A stretch of 64,000 bases of DNA from BOKV01 sp041739225 (GCA_041739225.1 JBGSOG010000031.1:1-64000), one strand, 5' to 3'. Shown: positions 17,609 to 27,321, numbered from the stretch's first letter. Numbers and translations are program-made. The notes: generated by a model not told the origin, from the letters alone.

Positions 17609-18379
17609 ATGAGTGAGTTCGCGCGTGAAGTCATCGCCCGGCTAGAAGCCGCAGCCGGGAATACTGGCCTGAAGCAGGCCGGTCAGACATTTTTGGATTT
17701 GTCGATCGCCTCTGCCTATTCCTACAACTACGCTTGGCTCGGTCGCCCGATCATCCAATATCCGCAGGACATCGTCGCTTTCCAGGAACTGGTTTGGCAG
17801 GTGCGTCCCGACATCATTGTTGAAACCGGTATCGCGCATGGCGGGTCGCTGCTCCTCTCGGCATCACTTCTGGCATTGCTCGATCTCTGCGAGGCGACGG
17901 AAGCCGGCGAATTGCTCGATCCGTCGAATCCTAGGCGCCGGGTCGTGGGTGTCGATATCGATATACGCAGCCACAATCGCTCGGCGATCGAGGCCCACCC
18001 GATGGTTCGACGCATCTCGATGCTGCAGGGCTCCTCGGTTGATGCGTCAATCGTCGCACAAGTGCTCGATCTTGTCGGCGACGCAAAGCGCGTTCTTGTC
18101 TGCCTCGACAGCAACCACACCCACAAGCATGTCCTTGCGGAACTGGAGGCCTACGCGCCGATGGTCTCGGTCGGTAGCTATTGCGTCGTGTTTGACACCG
18201 TTATCGAGAATCTTGCGGCAGAGATGTTTCCCGACCGGCCTTGGGGCCCAGGTAACAATCCCAAATCTGCAGTCCGTGCCTGGCTGCCCGCGCACCCGGA
18301 ATTCGAGGTAGACAAAAGCATCGATGCCAAGCTGATAATTTCTGCGGCGCCGGAGGGATACCTGAGGAGAATAGCTTAG
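17609..18379 (+). CDS. CmcI-family (cephalosporin hydroxylase / rhamnosyl O-methyltransferase type) protein
   Basis: A 256-residue SAM-binding Rossmann protein of the CmcI family. Diagnostic segments are GRPIIQYPQDIVAFQELVW, IVETGIAHGGSLL (SAM site), VVGVDIDIR and LVCLDSNHTHKHVLAEL. Despite the cephalosporin name, relatives in polysaccharide loci are thought to O-methylate sugars. AGGGAA lies 8 bases before the ATG. It follows the CDP-sugar operon after a damaged 230-base stretch, and its product probably decorates a deoxyhexose of the same polymer. Confidence 0.83.
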   Translation: MSEFAREVIARLEAAAGNTGLKQAGQTFLDLSIASAYSYNYAWLGRPIIQYPQDIVAFQELVWQVRPDIIVETGIAHGGSLLLSASLLALLDLCEATEAGELLDPSNPRRRVVGVDIDIRSHNRSAIEAHPMVRRISMLQGSSVDASIVAQVLDLVGDAKRVLVCLDSNHTHKHVLAELEAYAPMVSVGSYCVVFDTVIENLAAEMFPDRPWGPGNNPKSAVRAWLPAHPEFEVDKSIDAKLIISAAPEGYLRRIA

Positions 18380-18613
18380 CGGTACACAAAGGGTCCGTTC
18401 GTAAAAGGCCGAACAAATATAAAACGTCGTTTCGATTGGAAGAATTCATTTCTTGCAAAACGTCAGGCCGGGACAAACCTCGCTCGGTCGGAAATATTTC
18501 CGAACAAAATTCCACACCACTTACTATCAGTAATATATAGAGGAAGCAAGCGTTGTGAGCAATAAGGGCCATAGTATATGGGCTTAGTGCTGTTGCTGTT
18601 CACAGCAAGCCAG

Positions 18614-19492
18614 TCAGCGCGTTACATCATGAACCCAGGAAATTACGGCAATGCAAAGCGCCAAAGGCATCCGACTTTTTGGTCCGTTAGCCATTACCTT
18701 GAGAATAAGTCTTCCACGGAGGCCAATATCACGGTGAAGTTTGTACGCCCAGAGGCAGCGTCGGAACGCTCTTCGTGCATAATTTGCTGCGTACTGTTTG
18801 TCCTTCACAGCCGGCCAAACTCTCAGGAAAAGCCGTGTATATCCGTGGATTTTCTTCCGCAGTTCCATTGACAGGTTTTGGCCCGGAACTGCCATAGAAC
18901 AGTAGTGAGTGACCGTCTGGCTATAGGCGATCCGCCGCGCGTTCAGATGAGCCGAATATGCTATCTCAAAGTCCTGTATCACATTGCCGGGATCGACTGA
19001 CGAAATAAGGACGCCCGGCTGACCGCAGACGGGTCCTGAAATATAGCCTTCAGCCAGCCAGTACCCCATGGGATCATCTTCCAATCTAATTGGAAGGTTT
19101 CGGTCGCATGGCGTAGCATCTCCTCTGCAGTCGCGATCGGGAAGTCGTCTAACACCGGGGAAAACCACATCCGCATCATACCGAGTAACGACTTCGCGGT
19201 ACCATTCAACCGCGTCGGGTGCCAAGACATCGTCTCCGTCGAGAAGGATAACCTGATCTGCGCCCGCCGCAACTGCAGCGTCGACACCGGTTCTTGTCGC
19301 CGCAGTTGCTCCGAGATTACGCGTATGCATCAACGCTATAGCCCCAGGAAAGTTTGCGATTACACTTCGGCTGCGATCTGTAGAGAAATCGTCCACTACG
19401 AATATTTCGGCGCCTTGCCCAAGTGAGGAGCGAATTGCATCACCGACAAAACACTCTTTGTTGTAACATGTAATAACGATTGCGAATTTCAT
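18614..19492 (-). CDS. Family 2 glycosyltransferase
   Basis: A 292-residue GT-A transferase: FAIVITCYNKECFVGDAI at the N-terminus, EIFVVDDFSTDRS for nucleotide binding and LLDGDDVLAPDA carrying the metal-binding DGDD near residue 86. The C-terminal region is basic and partly hydrophobic (RMPLALCIAVISWVHD), possibly a membrane-surface helix. It is convergent with the CmcI-family gene, with a 234-base gap. Donor and acceptor are unknown. Confidence 0.85.
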   Translation of the reverse strand: MKFAIVITCYNKECFVGDAIRSSLGQGAEIFVVDDFSTDRSRSVIANFPGAIALMHTRNLGATAATRTGVDAAVAAGADQVILLDGDDVLAPDAVEWYREVVTRYDADVVFPGVRRLPDRDCRGDATPCDRNLPIRLEDDPMGYWLAEGYISGPVCGQPGVLISSVDPGNVIQDFEIAYSAHLNARRIAYSQTVTHYCSMAVPGQNLSMELRKKIHGYTRLFLRVWPAVKDKQYAANYARRAFRRCLWAYKLHRDIGLRGRLILKVMANGPKSRMPLALCIAVISWVHDVTR

Positions 19493-20093
19493 CCCTTGCC
19501 AGTCTCCGCCAAAGGCATCGTCGCAGAGCTAAGGAAAGCATGTTTTTTCCCACTAAAATCCTCAAAACCGCACATACAGAAGCTATGACAAGAGAAGGAA
19601 TGGACGTGAACCACTCCTGCTGTTATTTCGTCAGCTTGAATAGCCGCCGGATTTGTATACCCCTTGCCCCTTTGAAGGTGATGCACAGGAGTCTTCATTG
19701 GCAAAACCAATTGCCGTGCTGCCCGATTTTCGACCACTGGGCGAGGGAAGTTTCTGGGGCTTTTGGCGTGCTAACCACGTCTACTCCCCTTCAATTGAGC
19801 CGACCGCAAAAAAGGATTTTGATCTAAGGGCTTGCACAGAGCAGATGAAACGTTGACGTTCAGTTTGACAGTGAAAAAGAGAATCTAGCTAGAGGAAGTC
19901 GGTTAACAGATATGGCAGTGTTGTCAAGGATTTCTACGTCCAAAAGGAACCAAGCGCACAAGTCTCTTGTGGCTTTTGAAACCGGGCGGCGAAGTAAGAT
20001 ATTCTGTAACGTTTGTGCTGGAGAGACTCTCTTAATGGTAGATCGCAGTTTGCAACCTACCCGAGTTAAATACACTTTCTCAAGGGGAACGCG
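19493..20093. other. Intergenic stretch before the AT-rich block, no gene supported
   Basis: About 600 bases between a minus-strand glycosyltransferase and a plus-strand membrane protein, so both promoters should be here. A TTGACA occurs near 19864 but has no convincing -10 at normal spacing. Short open frames have no recognisable motif. Base composition shifts here to the AT-rich style of the next 7 kb. Confidence 0.5.
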
Positions 20094-22088
20094 TTGACAG
20101 CAACATCGCCTATAAAACGTCAGAGCGGCTCGCGCACTGGCCGCTGTGTAACGGTACTTGCGCTCACGATCACATTCGCTTTGCTTGCCATTTTTATAAT
20201 TCTATATATTTTTCTGCTTGACTATTATCCGACTGAAATAACTGCATTGACAGAAGTACATGATTTATTTACTTCTGTAGATGTAAGAGCTCAAACTATT
20301 TCACTCATTATTTCGCTCTTTCTTTTTGCTATCTCTTTGGCAGCACTTTTTTTATTTGGCGAAGCAGAGGTGTGCCGAAGTCTCATACGCCAACTTCGAC
20401 GCTTAATTCCCTTACGCTTCCGCTGCTACGCGAGGCAAGTTGTTGGTTTTGTTCTGGAGTCCGAACGCTGGCTGACCTCCTCCCTGAAACCAAATGGTGT
20501 CCTGCGGAAAATTTCAGCATATCCCGATGCGGTCAGGCTAATCGTTACAACGGCTTTGTGGTTCGCCTGCTTTGCGGCACTCATGCCGATAGGCGTTTCG
20601 TGGTCGCAAAAAGATTCATTTAACCCAGAGACTGTTCGGTTGATATTTTGGGCAGATCCTCACATCGCGCAAGTTTTTGGGATTGTAGGCGAGCAACTCT
20701 TGGGCGATTTTCAGCACAGTACATTTGAAATCAAGCCTTACGGGCTTGGCGCACCCCTCGCCTATTCTGTTGCCAGGTTCTTTGGACTTCCAGCAGAGTA
20801 TAAAACTGCGTTTGACGTTACTAGAATTGCAAATATCTTGTTCTTGGGTTGTATAGTCGGAAGTTTGTTTGTATTCTGGCGGAGTCGGTTTCATACTTTT
20901 TGGGTTGGTGCGTTAGTCCTCGTTACAATATTAACTGTAGCTGGACCCTTGCTGCAAAGTAACGGTTATGCCACGCTATTCGCCAACTTGTCTGGTCTGC
21001 GATATATTCCGATAGGAATGTGTCTCGTGGTTGTGTCCATGCGCGCACCGCACAAGGGCTGGGTCGAATTCACATTTTTATCAATATTAACCGCATTGGG
21101 AATCGCATATTCTCCGGATATCGGTCTCGTTGCGGCTTTGGGTTTGGCTGTAGCCATTGGGCTGGATGAAACTACAGTTATTCGCAAGTTGCTTCGCGGC
21201 TTTGTTTTTATCGTGACTGCGACGTTGGCTTATGCGGTATTAGTGTTGCTTGTCTTTCTGCTTACGGGCATTCGCATTGACACTGTCTGGACTGGCGTGG
21301 GTCAGGTTGCTGGCGAATCATTCGGCGGTTTAAGCATAACCTGGCAACTCGGCATGACGACGGTTTTTTGTCTCAGCGCCGGCTGCACTTTTATTGTTAC
21401 ATCGTTGGCCCACCACAGAAGCCTGTCCAAACAAGAAAGCCTTGCGTTGGTCGCCAGCCTGATGTCGCTTGTTTTGCTCATCTACTACATGCACAGGCCT
21501 TACGACTATATTGTGTTTTGGAGCCTTGCCCTCTTTCCGCTGTCACTGCTTTTTCACGTAGCATCAGCGGGCGACGGACTGGCAAAACTGGCAGCTGTGG
21601 GCCTCTCGGCAGCGCTTGCTACATCTTCACAAGTTCAATTGGAAAGCTCACCGGCCAAAACTCCAAATGGCGACGTACAGATGACGAGATGGTCTGGTCT
21701 CATGATACCAACCAACGTCGCCGCAAAATTGAACCAGCGACTCGCTGACCTGCCCGCAGTCGGCCAAAAACGGGCCGTCGTCGTTACCGGAATTCCCTAT
21801 GCGGTGACCGCAACAAAAAAACTCACGACAGTTCCCATTGAGGCCGTTTTCGAGTTGGGCACCGAGAAGAAAATCGATAATCTCATTTCCAGGCTAAAAA
21901 TTGCGCCGCCAGATTTGCTTATCGTCGACGCCTTCGGCAGCCAGTCAATGGGACCTGACTCGATTGTTGCCATATCAGCAAGACTCGAAGCAGCAATTAG
22001 GAATGATTATATTCTCAACAGTGACAGTCGGAGTTGGCGGGTTTGGCAGCGCAAAATGGGGGTTCTTAGAGGTGTCCAATTGAAATGA
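20094..22088 (+). CDS. Polytopic membrane protein, possible GT-C-type transferase
   Basis: A 664-residue protein with about 10-12 predicted membrane segments (for example FALLAIFIILYIFLL near 30, then TISLIISLFLFAISLAALFLF) and a soluble C-terminal domain of about 140 residues. The topology, with large membrane body and C-terminal soluble part, recalls GT-C glycosyltransferases using polyprenyl-phosphate sugars, or O-antigen polymerases, but I see no defining motif. The TTG start is well supported by AAGGGGAA 6 bases upstream. It is the only candidate in the locus for a polymerase-like step. Confidence 0.6.
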   Translation: MTATSPIKRQSGSRTGRCVTVLALTITFALLAIFIILYIFLLDYYPTEITALTEVHDLFTSVDVRAQTISLIISLFLFAISLAALFLFGEAEVCRSLIRQLRRLIPLRFRCYARQVVGFVLESERWLTSSLKPNGVLRKISAYPDAVRLIVTTALWFACFAALMPIGVSWSQKDSFNPETVRLIFWADPHIAQVFGIVGEQLLGDFQHSTFEIKPYGLGAPLAYSVARFFGLPAEYKTAFDVTRIANILFLGCIVGSLFVFWRSRFHTFWVGALVLVTILTVAGPLLQSNGYATLFANLSGLRYIPIGMCLVVVSMRAPHKGWVEFTFLSILTALGIAYSPDIGLVAALGLAVAIGLDETTVIRKLLRGFVFIVTATLAYAVLVLLVFLLTGIRIDTVWTGVGQVAGESFGGLSITWQLGMTTVFCLSAGCTFIVTSLAHHRSLSKQESLALVASLMSLVLLIYYMHRPYDYIVFWSLALFPLSLLFHVASAGDGLAKLAAVGLSAALATSSQVQLESSPAKTPNGDVQMTRWSGLMIPTNVAAKLNQRLADLPAVGQKRAVVVTGIPYAVTATKKLTTVPIEAVFELGTEKKIDNLISRLKIAPPDLLIVDAFGSQSMGPDSIVAISARLEAAIRNDYILNSDSRSWRVWQRKMGVLRGVQLK

Positions 22089-22269
22089 CGTTTGCGAAGT
22101 TTGTGGCTTATCATTCACTAGACAAATATTTAAAAAAATAAAGGCCACGCAGCAAACCATAATTCGAATCGAATAAATGCGGAATTTAAAAAGATGTCCA
22201 CGATAGCTAATCTGGGGTGTAGTCACACAAATTTACCGGTGATCAAGCAGAGGAGTTCGAAGCAGCTGT

Positions 22270-22388
22270 TGAAATTTACTGGAGGTTTTTTGGCGGTTGA
22301 ACCGGCCTATCATGATGGTCAACACCCCTTTGCCAGATGGATGAAAGATCGCGACAGCGGGCAAAACATTCGTAGCGAGAAAGAGTAG
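22270..22388 (+). pseudogene. Fragment of a SAM methyltransferase gene (duplicate of the 24.0-24.7 kb gene)
   Basis: A short frame reading LAVEPAYHDGQHPFARW then MKDRDSGQNIR closely resembles IEPVYHYDQHPFAKW then MKDHDSGQNIR of the methyltransferase at 24046-24678. The fragment lacks the SAM-binding domain and stops soon after the match. It precedes an intact wbqC-like gene, just as the larger damaged copy precedes a damaged wbqC-like gene, so a multigene block has been duplicated. Confidence 0.75.
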
Positions 22389-22494
22389 GTTAATTTGTTA
22401 GAAAATTATTTTAGACAAACCAGTGGAAATTTTTTCACAAATATGTTGCGTATACCATATAGTCATTTTCTTATTGTTGCGAGTAACTCTATCA

Positions 22495-23187
22495 ATGAGT
22501 AAAAGAGTCGCCATATTGCAATCTAACTATATACCTTGGCGCGGATATTTTGATATTATTGCCCGAGTTGATGATTTTGTTTTTTATGATGAGGTACAAT
22601 ACACGAAGAACGATTGGCGAAATCGCAACAGGATAAAAACACCACAAGGCGTAGCTTGGCTTACAGTGCCAACTCATGCCAGTACAAATTCCTTAATTGC
22701 TGACACCAAAATTTCTAATAAAGATTTTGTATTTAAACATTGGCGAACACTGCAAATGAACTATTCAAGAGCCAATTCATTCAACTCTGTTGCTGATTTA
22801 ATTCTACCAGTTTATGAGAAATCAACATACGAGTATATATCAAATTTAAATTACGATTTAATAATCTCAATATGCAATTATATCGGCATCAAAACCCGTA
22901 TCCACTGGTCACAGGAGATAAAAACTTCGAACGGCAAGAATTTGCGTCTCGTTGAAATTTGTAAATCACTTGAGGCAAATATTTATGTAAGTGGACCCGC
23001 TGCACGTCAATACTTGGACGTTGAAATGTTCGAATCTGCTGGTATTTCGGTAGAATGGTTTGACTATTCTGGTTATACAGAGTATCCGCAACTCTGGGGT
23101 ACATTTGAGCCTCAGGTATCCATCCTCGACCTGCTCTTTAATTGTGGTCCCGAATCAGCAAAATACCTGCGATATTTCAGAGGCTAA
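22495..23187 (+). CDS. WbqC-family protein
   Basis: A 230-residue protein of the WbqC-like family (PF08889): RVAILQSNYIPWRGYFDII, FYDEVQYTKNDWRNRNRI, WLTVPTHA and the C-terminal WFDYSGYTEYPQLWG. Members occur in O-antigen and capsule loci; their chemistry is not well established. I chose ATG 22495, where the family begins, rather than the frame opening at 22423. Codon use is strongly AT-biased compared with the island backbone, pointing to acquisition from a low-GC donor. It overlaps the convergent GNAT gene by 11 bases. A second, broken copy is at 24981-25688. Confidence 0.88.
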   Translation: MSKRVAILQSNYIPWRGYFDIIARVDDFVFYDEVQYTKNDWRNRNRIKTPQGVAWLTVPTHASTNSLIADTKISNKDFVFKHWRTLQMNYSRANSFNSVADLILPVYEKSTYEYISNLNYDLIISICNYIGIKTRIHWSQEIKTSNGKNLRLVEICKSLEANIYVSGPAARQYLDVEMFESAGISVEWFDYSGYTEYPQLWGTFEPQVSILDLLFNCGPESAKYLRYFRG

Positions 23188-24004
23188 GCTGCCTAATTCG
23201 CTGGTATTCCTCCAAAAGTAGAGACATTAGATCAACGTTTTCGAACTTTCCACTGGAAAAATAGTGCTGCCTGAGCACACCCTCGGTTTGGAATCCAACC
23301 TTTTTGTACAATCGGATTGCCGGGGAATTAATTGACGTTACCTCCAGCCAAATTTTCCTCAGGTTCAGATCGTCGAAACCGAAACGAAGCAGCTCGCGCA
23401 GCGCTTGTTCACCAAGGCCAAGACCTCTCGAATCCTCACTGCCAATGTAAATGCCCAACTTACCTCGCTGGTGGATGGACACAATTTCGACAAGTTGGCA
23501 AACACCTGCAATGTGTCCATCATCCGATTGAATGGCGAATATCGCCGTCGTTGGAGAACCGTTCATAACTTTTTGATCGAACCAGCGTCTTTGCATGGCC
23601 TCGTTGGTTGGGTACTTCAGCCCATGAACCATGTCCAATAGTTCGCGGTTCTTCCGCCACGACCGGATTGACACAAGGTCCTTTTCCTCTATTCCCCGCA
23701 ATCTTGAAGGCACCCTATTTTCCCTTCTGGCTGGTTCGAATTTATATGGGATATTGCAGACCAAAAATAAATATTTGAGGTGTCTTCGATCCTCATGCCT
23801 TATATTGTATATGTACCGAAAGTCACAAAGACGAGTTAAACAGCGAAAAAGCGCTACGCCCACAGCAAGCTTTCCGTCTGGTGTCGGCGCGGCTAGGGGT
23901 GCAATTTTGCTGGGGAATATGCGTCTCATCGATAATTCAAACAAAAATTTGGGAGTAGTCTCAATAAAAAGTCCAAATACGAAATTCAATTTTAAATTTG
24001 GCAT
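23177..24004 (-). CDS. GNAT-family N-acetyltransferase with N-terminal extension
   Basis: A 275-residue protein. Residues from about 102 form a RimJ/RimL-like GNAT domain: IEEKDLVSIRSWRKNREL, the acetyl-CoA loop in GIYIGSEDSRGLGLGEQAL and NSPAIRLYKKVGFQTEGVL. Given rmlB, rmlA and a wecE-like gene downstream in the locus, N-acetylation of a dTDP-4-amino-4,6-dideoxyhexose is the likely job (inference). The first 100 residues match no domain I know; they may be a separate small domain or the start may be internal. The 3' end overlaps the WbqC gene. Confidence 0.78.
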   Translation of the reverse strand: MPNLKLNFVFGLFIETTPKFLFELSMRRIFPSKIAPLAAPTPDGKLAVGVALFRCLTRLCDFRYIYNIRHEDRRHLKYLFLVCNIPYKFEPARRENRVPSRLRGIEEKDLVSIRSWRKNRELLDMVHGLKYPTNEAMQRRWFDQKVMNGSPTTAIFAIQSDDGHIAGVCQLVEIVSIHQRGKLGIYIGSEDSRGLGLGEQALRELLRFGFDDLNLRKIWLEVTSINSPAIRLYKKVGFQTEGVLRQHYFSSGKFENVDLMSLLLEEYQRIRQLSL

Positions 24005-24045
24005 ACACGGTATTTAAGTTTCGACATCCAGTTGACGGAGAGTGT

Positions 24046-24678
24046 ATGGCAGAGAAGACCACAGGAATTTATTGGCTGGTGACAATTCCGACCCTGTATG
24101 ATGCTTTCCAGAATCTTCTTGGCGGGCAACGCTCCCGACAGGCGTATGCCAAAGAATATTTCAGCAATGTAACCGACAGGCGCGTTCTGGAATTAGGGTG
24201 CGGTCCAGGGACATGGTAACCGCAATTTACAGCGACACGTGAGTATGTAGAGGTGGATTGGAACTCTGCGCACATCGAAAAAGCCACAAAAATGTTTGGT
24301 TCGGAACGTGTGCGTTTCCTTTGTGGGGATGTTGTGAGTAATCTGGATCTGCAAAGCCAACATTTCGACTTGGTGTTTTCCTTCGGTCTACTGCACCATC
24401 TTGATGACCAACAGGCTGACCGGATGTTAGGGGCAGCGGCGCAATTGTTGGCACCTGGCGGCCGCTTTATGGCCATCGAGCCGGTCTACCATTATGATCA
24501 GCACCCCTTTGCGAAATGGATGAAAGATCACGACAGCGGGCAAAACATTCGCCAGAAAGAAGGTTACCGGAAGTTGCTTGCGTCGCATTGGATGGATGTT
24601 CAAACCGAGGTGCGGACAGGCATGCTAAGGGTTCCCTATTCGCATTGTGTGATAACGGCGGCAAGAGCCGTCAAATGA
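24046..24678 (+). pseudogene. Class I SAM methyltransferase gene broken by an in-frame TAA
   Basis: The frame starts at ATG 24046 with GGAG upstream and reads through RRVLELGCGPGTW (SAM-binding motif I). It meets TAA at 24217-24219 and continues in the same frame with EYVEVDWNSAHIEKATKMF, then FSFGLLHHLDD and LAPGGRFMAIEP to a normal C-terminus. A single C-to-T change (CAA to TAA) would explain the stop. Both halves are otherwise well conserved, so inactivation looks recent. The stop overlaps the start of the next gene as ATGA. Confidence 0.85.
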
Positions 24679-24929
24679 GCGAAGGCACAGTTGAGATACA
24701 TCGTGCCGAAATGCCGCTGATCGCAGTGGTACTACCGTATTTTCGGTCCGAGGCGTTGCTTGACGATCTGACTACCGTGCTTTCAGCAGTACGGTCCACC
24801 TTGGGTTCAGACAAGGAAGTTTTGTTAATGGATGGCTGGTGCGATTTTTCGGATCGGACAAATTTCATTTCAAAGGCGCTGCAGCATTCGCTATCCGAAT
24901 TGATCGGAATCGAAAACAACAGCACCTGA
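24675..24929 (+). pseudogene. Truncated family 2 glycosyltransferase
   Basis: An 84-residue frame that begins as a GT2 enzyme (PLIAVVLPYFRSEALLDDL, then EVLLMDGWCDFSD where VDDGSxDxT is expected) and then ends after unrelated residues. About 200 residues of a normal transferase are missing. The ATG overlaps the methyltransferase stop, so this was once the next gene of an operon. Functional glycosyl transfer is not expected. Confidence 0.7.
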
Positions 24930-24980
24930 TTCTTTACATTTATACTAAACTCGGAACCAATTTTTTTGAGGCCGAATACC

Positions 24981-25688
24981 ATGACAACTGTTGTTATTTT
25001 ACACTCTAATTACATACCCTGGCGAGACTATTCTGATCTACCTCGCCACGCTGATCATTTCGTATTTTTCGATTCCGTCCAGTTCACCAAGAGTAACTGG
25101 GGTAACAAGCATCGTGTAATTTCGCCGAAAGGTCCCGTATGACTGACGGTGCCCGTTGCGACCGCCGGACAGTTCGGACAACGGATTAATCAGACGAGGA
25201 TCAGCGAGTTACAGTGGGCATCACATCATATGAAGACATTACAGGCATCGCAGGGAAGGGCACTGGGTTTGAAGCTAGAATTGAAACCAAAGCTGGAGGA
25301 ATGGTACGCGGCTGTAGGGCACATTGATCGCATAAGTGAGGTTATTCGACTTTTATTTGAGGAAAAATTGGCAGAATTAAAAAATAAGACGCAGCTGCAT
25401 AATTCGATGAACTTTGAAATAGAAGGCAACAAAGTTGGAAGATTAGTCTCTATTTTTCGACATCTTAAAGCTGCTCAATACTTACGTGGACCTTTTGCAA
25501 ATTCCTATATCGAATTTTCTCAATTTCAAATGGCAGGGATTTTTTTAGAGTGGTTGCACTATCCTACAAAACCGCCCTACCCACAAGTGGGGGGAATTTA
25601 CGACCCAAATGTATTAATCATAGATACCCTGTCATCATTGCCACCGGAAGCGGTGTTGAATGAGGAGCGCAATATAGATGCAAATTAA
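24981..25688 (+). pseudogene. WbqC-family gene interrupted by an in-frame TGA
   Basis: From ATG 24981 (with GAGG upstream) the frame reads TVVILHSNYIPWRDYSDL and VQFTKSNWGNKHRVISPKG. It meets TGA at 25140-25142 and continues in the same frame for 181 codons, ending with WLHYPTKPPYPQVGG. In the intact paralogue at 22495 the matching position is the tryptophan of VAWLTVP; here it is PV*LTVP, so the stop is a direct TGG-to-TGA change. The 3' end overlaps the following glycosyltransferase start by 11 bases. Confidence 0.9.
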
Positions 25689-26607
25689 CTTATCGATCGT
25701 CGCAACTATGTTTAATTCAGAAAATTTCATAGAAGAATTCTATGAACGGATTACGAGGTCGGCCGCATTGATCACGAAGGATTTTGAAATTGTTTTTGTA
25801 AATGATTTTTCTCCTGACGGTTCCTATTCTGTTGCAAAAAATATAGCTGATGTAGACCCAAAAGTTTCTGTTGTAGATCTATCCCGAAACTTTGGCCATC
25901 ACCGCGCAATTATGGTTGGTTTACAGCAAGCCAGAGGTGAGAGGGTCTTTGTTGTGGACATTGATTTAGAAGAGCCCCCAGAGTGCATTGTCGATTTGGC
26001 AAAAGAGTTGGATAAATTCGGAGCAGATGTTGCCTTTGGGGTTCAGCCCCAGCGAAAAGGAACGATGTTTGAACGTGTTTCGGGTGCTTTTTTCTGGAAA
26101 GCGATCCAATGGCTGACCTCAATGCCAATTCCTGCTAATCCGTTAACTGCGAGGATAATGACCCGACGGTACGTTGACGCGCTATTGCAACATCAAGAAA
26201 GGGAAATATTTTTGGCTGGTCTATTGCACATTACAGGATTTACTCAAATTCCGTACGAGATTGTCAAGGGGAGCCGTGGTCAGACCAGTTATAGCTTTGC
26301 GAAGCGCCTGTCTTTAAGTATAAATGCTGTAACAGCATTTAGCAGCATGCCGCTGATGTTTATTTTTTATCTGGGACTTTGCTTAACGCTGATTTCAATC
26401 ATTGTTGGTACCTACATCTTTGCCACGAAATTATTTTGGGATAACACACTTGATGGCTGGGTCAGCGTCATGCTCTCTTTATGGTTTCTCGGTGGTCTTA
26501 ATTTTATTTTTTTGGGTATTATTGGAATTTATCTTGCAAAAGTATTTATTGAGGTAAAGCAGCGTCCCAGTGCAATTATACGTGAAATATACAGAGGAAA
26601 TTCGTGA
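25678..26607 (+). CDS. Polyprenyl-phosphate glycosyltransferase (GtrB/DPM1-like)
   Basis: A 309-residue family 2 enzyme with a catalytic domain (LSIVATMFNSENFIEEFY, IVFVNDFSPDGS, VVDIDLEEPPE) and two C-terminal membrane helices (MPLMFIFYLGLCLTLISII and FLGGLNFIFLGIIGIYLA). This layout belongs to enzymes that load a sugar onto undecaprenyl phosphate, as in GtrB and ArnC. AT-rich codons match the surrounding block. GAGGAG lies about 12 bases upstream of the ATG, inside the broken WbqC gene. It appears intact although the three preceding genes are damaged. Confidence 0.87.
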   Translation: MQINLSIVATMFNSENFIEEFYERITRSAALITKDFEIVFVNDFSPDGSYSVAKNIADVDPKVSVVDLSRNFGHHRAIMVGLQQARGERVFVVDIDLEEPPECIVDLAKELDKFGADVAFGVQPQRKGTMFERVSGAFFWKAIQWLTSMPIPANPLTARIMTRRYVDALLQHQEREIFLAGLLHITGFTQIPYEIVKGSRGQTSYSFAKRLSLSINAVTAFSSMPLMFIFYLGLCLTLISIIVGTYIFATKLFWDNTLDGWVSVMLSLWFLGGLNFIFLGIIGIYLAKVFIEVKQRPSAIIREIYRGNS

Positions 26608-27321
26608 CTAATTATTTTAAGAGCTCGGGTTTGGAGTGCCTAAGTGACGGACTTTTAGACTGCGCTAGGCTTAGCCCTGTGATTTCTGACAGCGCATAAA
26701 CATTAAAAAATTGATGCGATAAAAATAAACAACATTATATTATATCTGATACTTGTATACGAAGTCAGCCTGAAATTTCATTGCCTGTAATTGAATATCT
26801 GGAAACCTGTATAATCGTGACGAATATATCAAAGATATTATCTAAGTCGGTTGTAGCCTATTGTATAGAAAAACAATTAATCTTCACTATGCACTGCTTC
26901 CTGCATTCGCTGGAACGATCGGCTCTAATTCAACGAGTGAGGCAATTAGATCACATTATCTATTCACTGGGGCGAAAGTTTATTTTGTCGACGTTTTTTC
27001 GATTGTGGCTCGAAGAAAGCACAAGTGGTCATGCCTTTGAATCCCGCGTACGAAACAGCCGAGAACTGAAACAGGCCGTTTTCCGTGGCGGTGCACTGAT
27101 ACTGGTGGCAGGGGTCACTAAGTTGTCTGGGGATCTGTCATCTTGCGAACCTCGGACTTTGGCGGTAGCTGATCGAAAATTTTTTTAATACACAATGCTT
27201 TCACCAAATTTGTGAAGCTAATGATGATGATCGTTGGGCGCGGGTTTCAGGTGTTTTTTCAGAATGAAATATAGCGTTTATGAAATTTATGCGGGATAAT
27301 TAAAAGCACTGGAGATAGAGA
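26608..27321. other. AT-rich 0.7-kb stretch without a supported gene
   Basis: This region is rich in A and T. The longest plus-strand frame (26781-27188, TTG start) has a changing amino-acid style along its length and no family motif, so I do not call it a gene. It may be a deletion scar between the glycosyltransferase and the small transporter gene. GGAGATAGAG at its end is the ribosome binding site for the next gene. Confidence 0.5.

Noticed and set aside
25140..25142. TGA as a selenocysteine or reassigned codon in the WbqC gene
   Set aside because: The paralogue has tryptophan at this position, the neighbouring methyltransferase is interrupted by TAA instead, and many other genes end in TGA. 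Simple nonsense mutation is sufficient.
26781..27188. 135-codon frame in the AT-rich gap
   Set aside because: TTG start without a good ribosome binding site, shifting composition and no recognisable motif. Not enough to call a gene.
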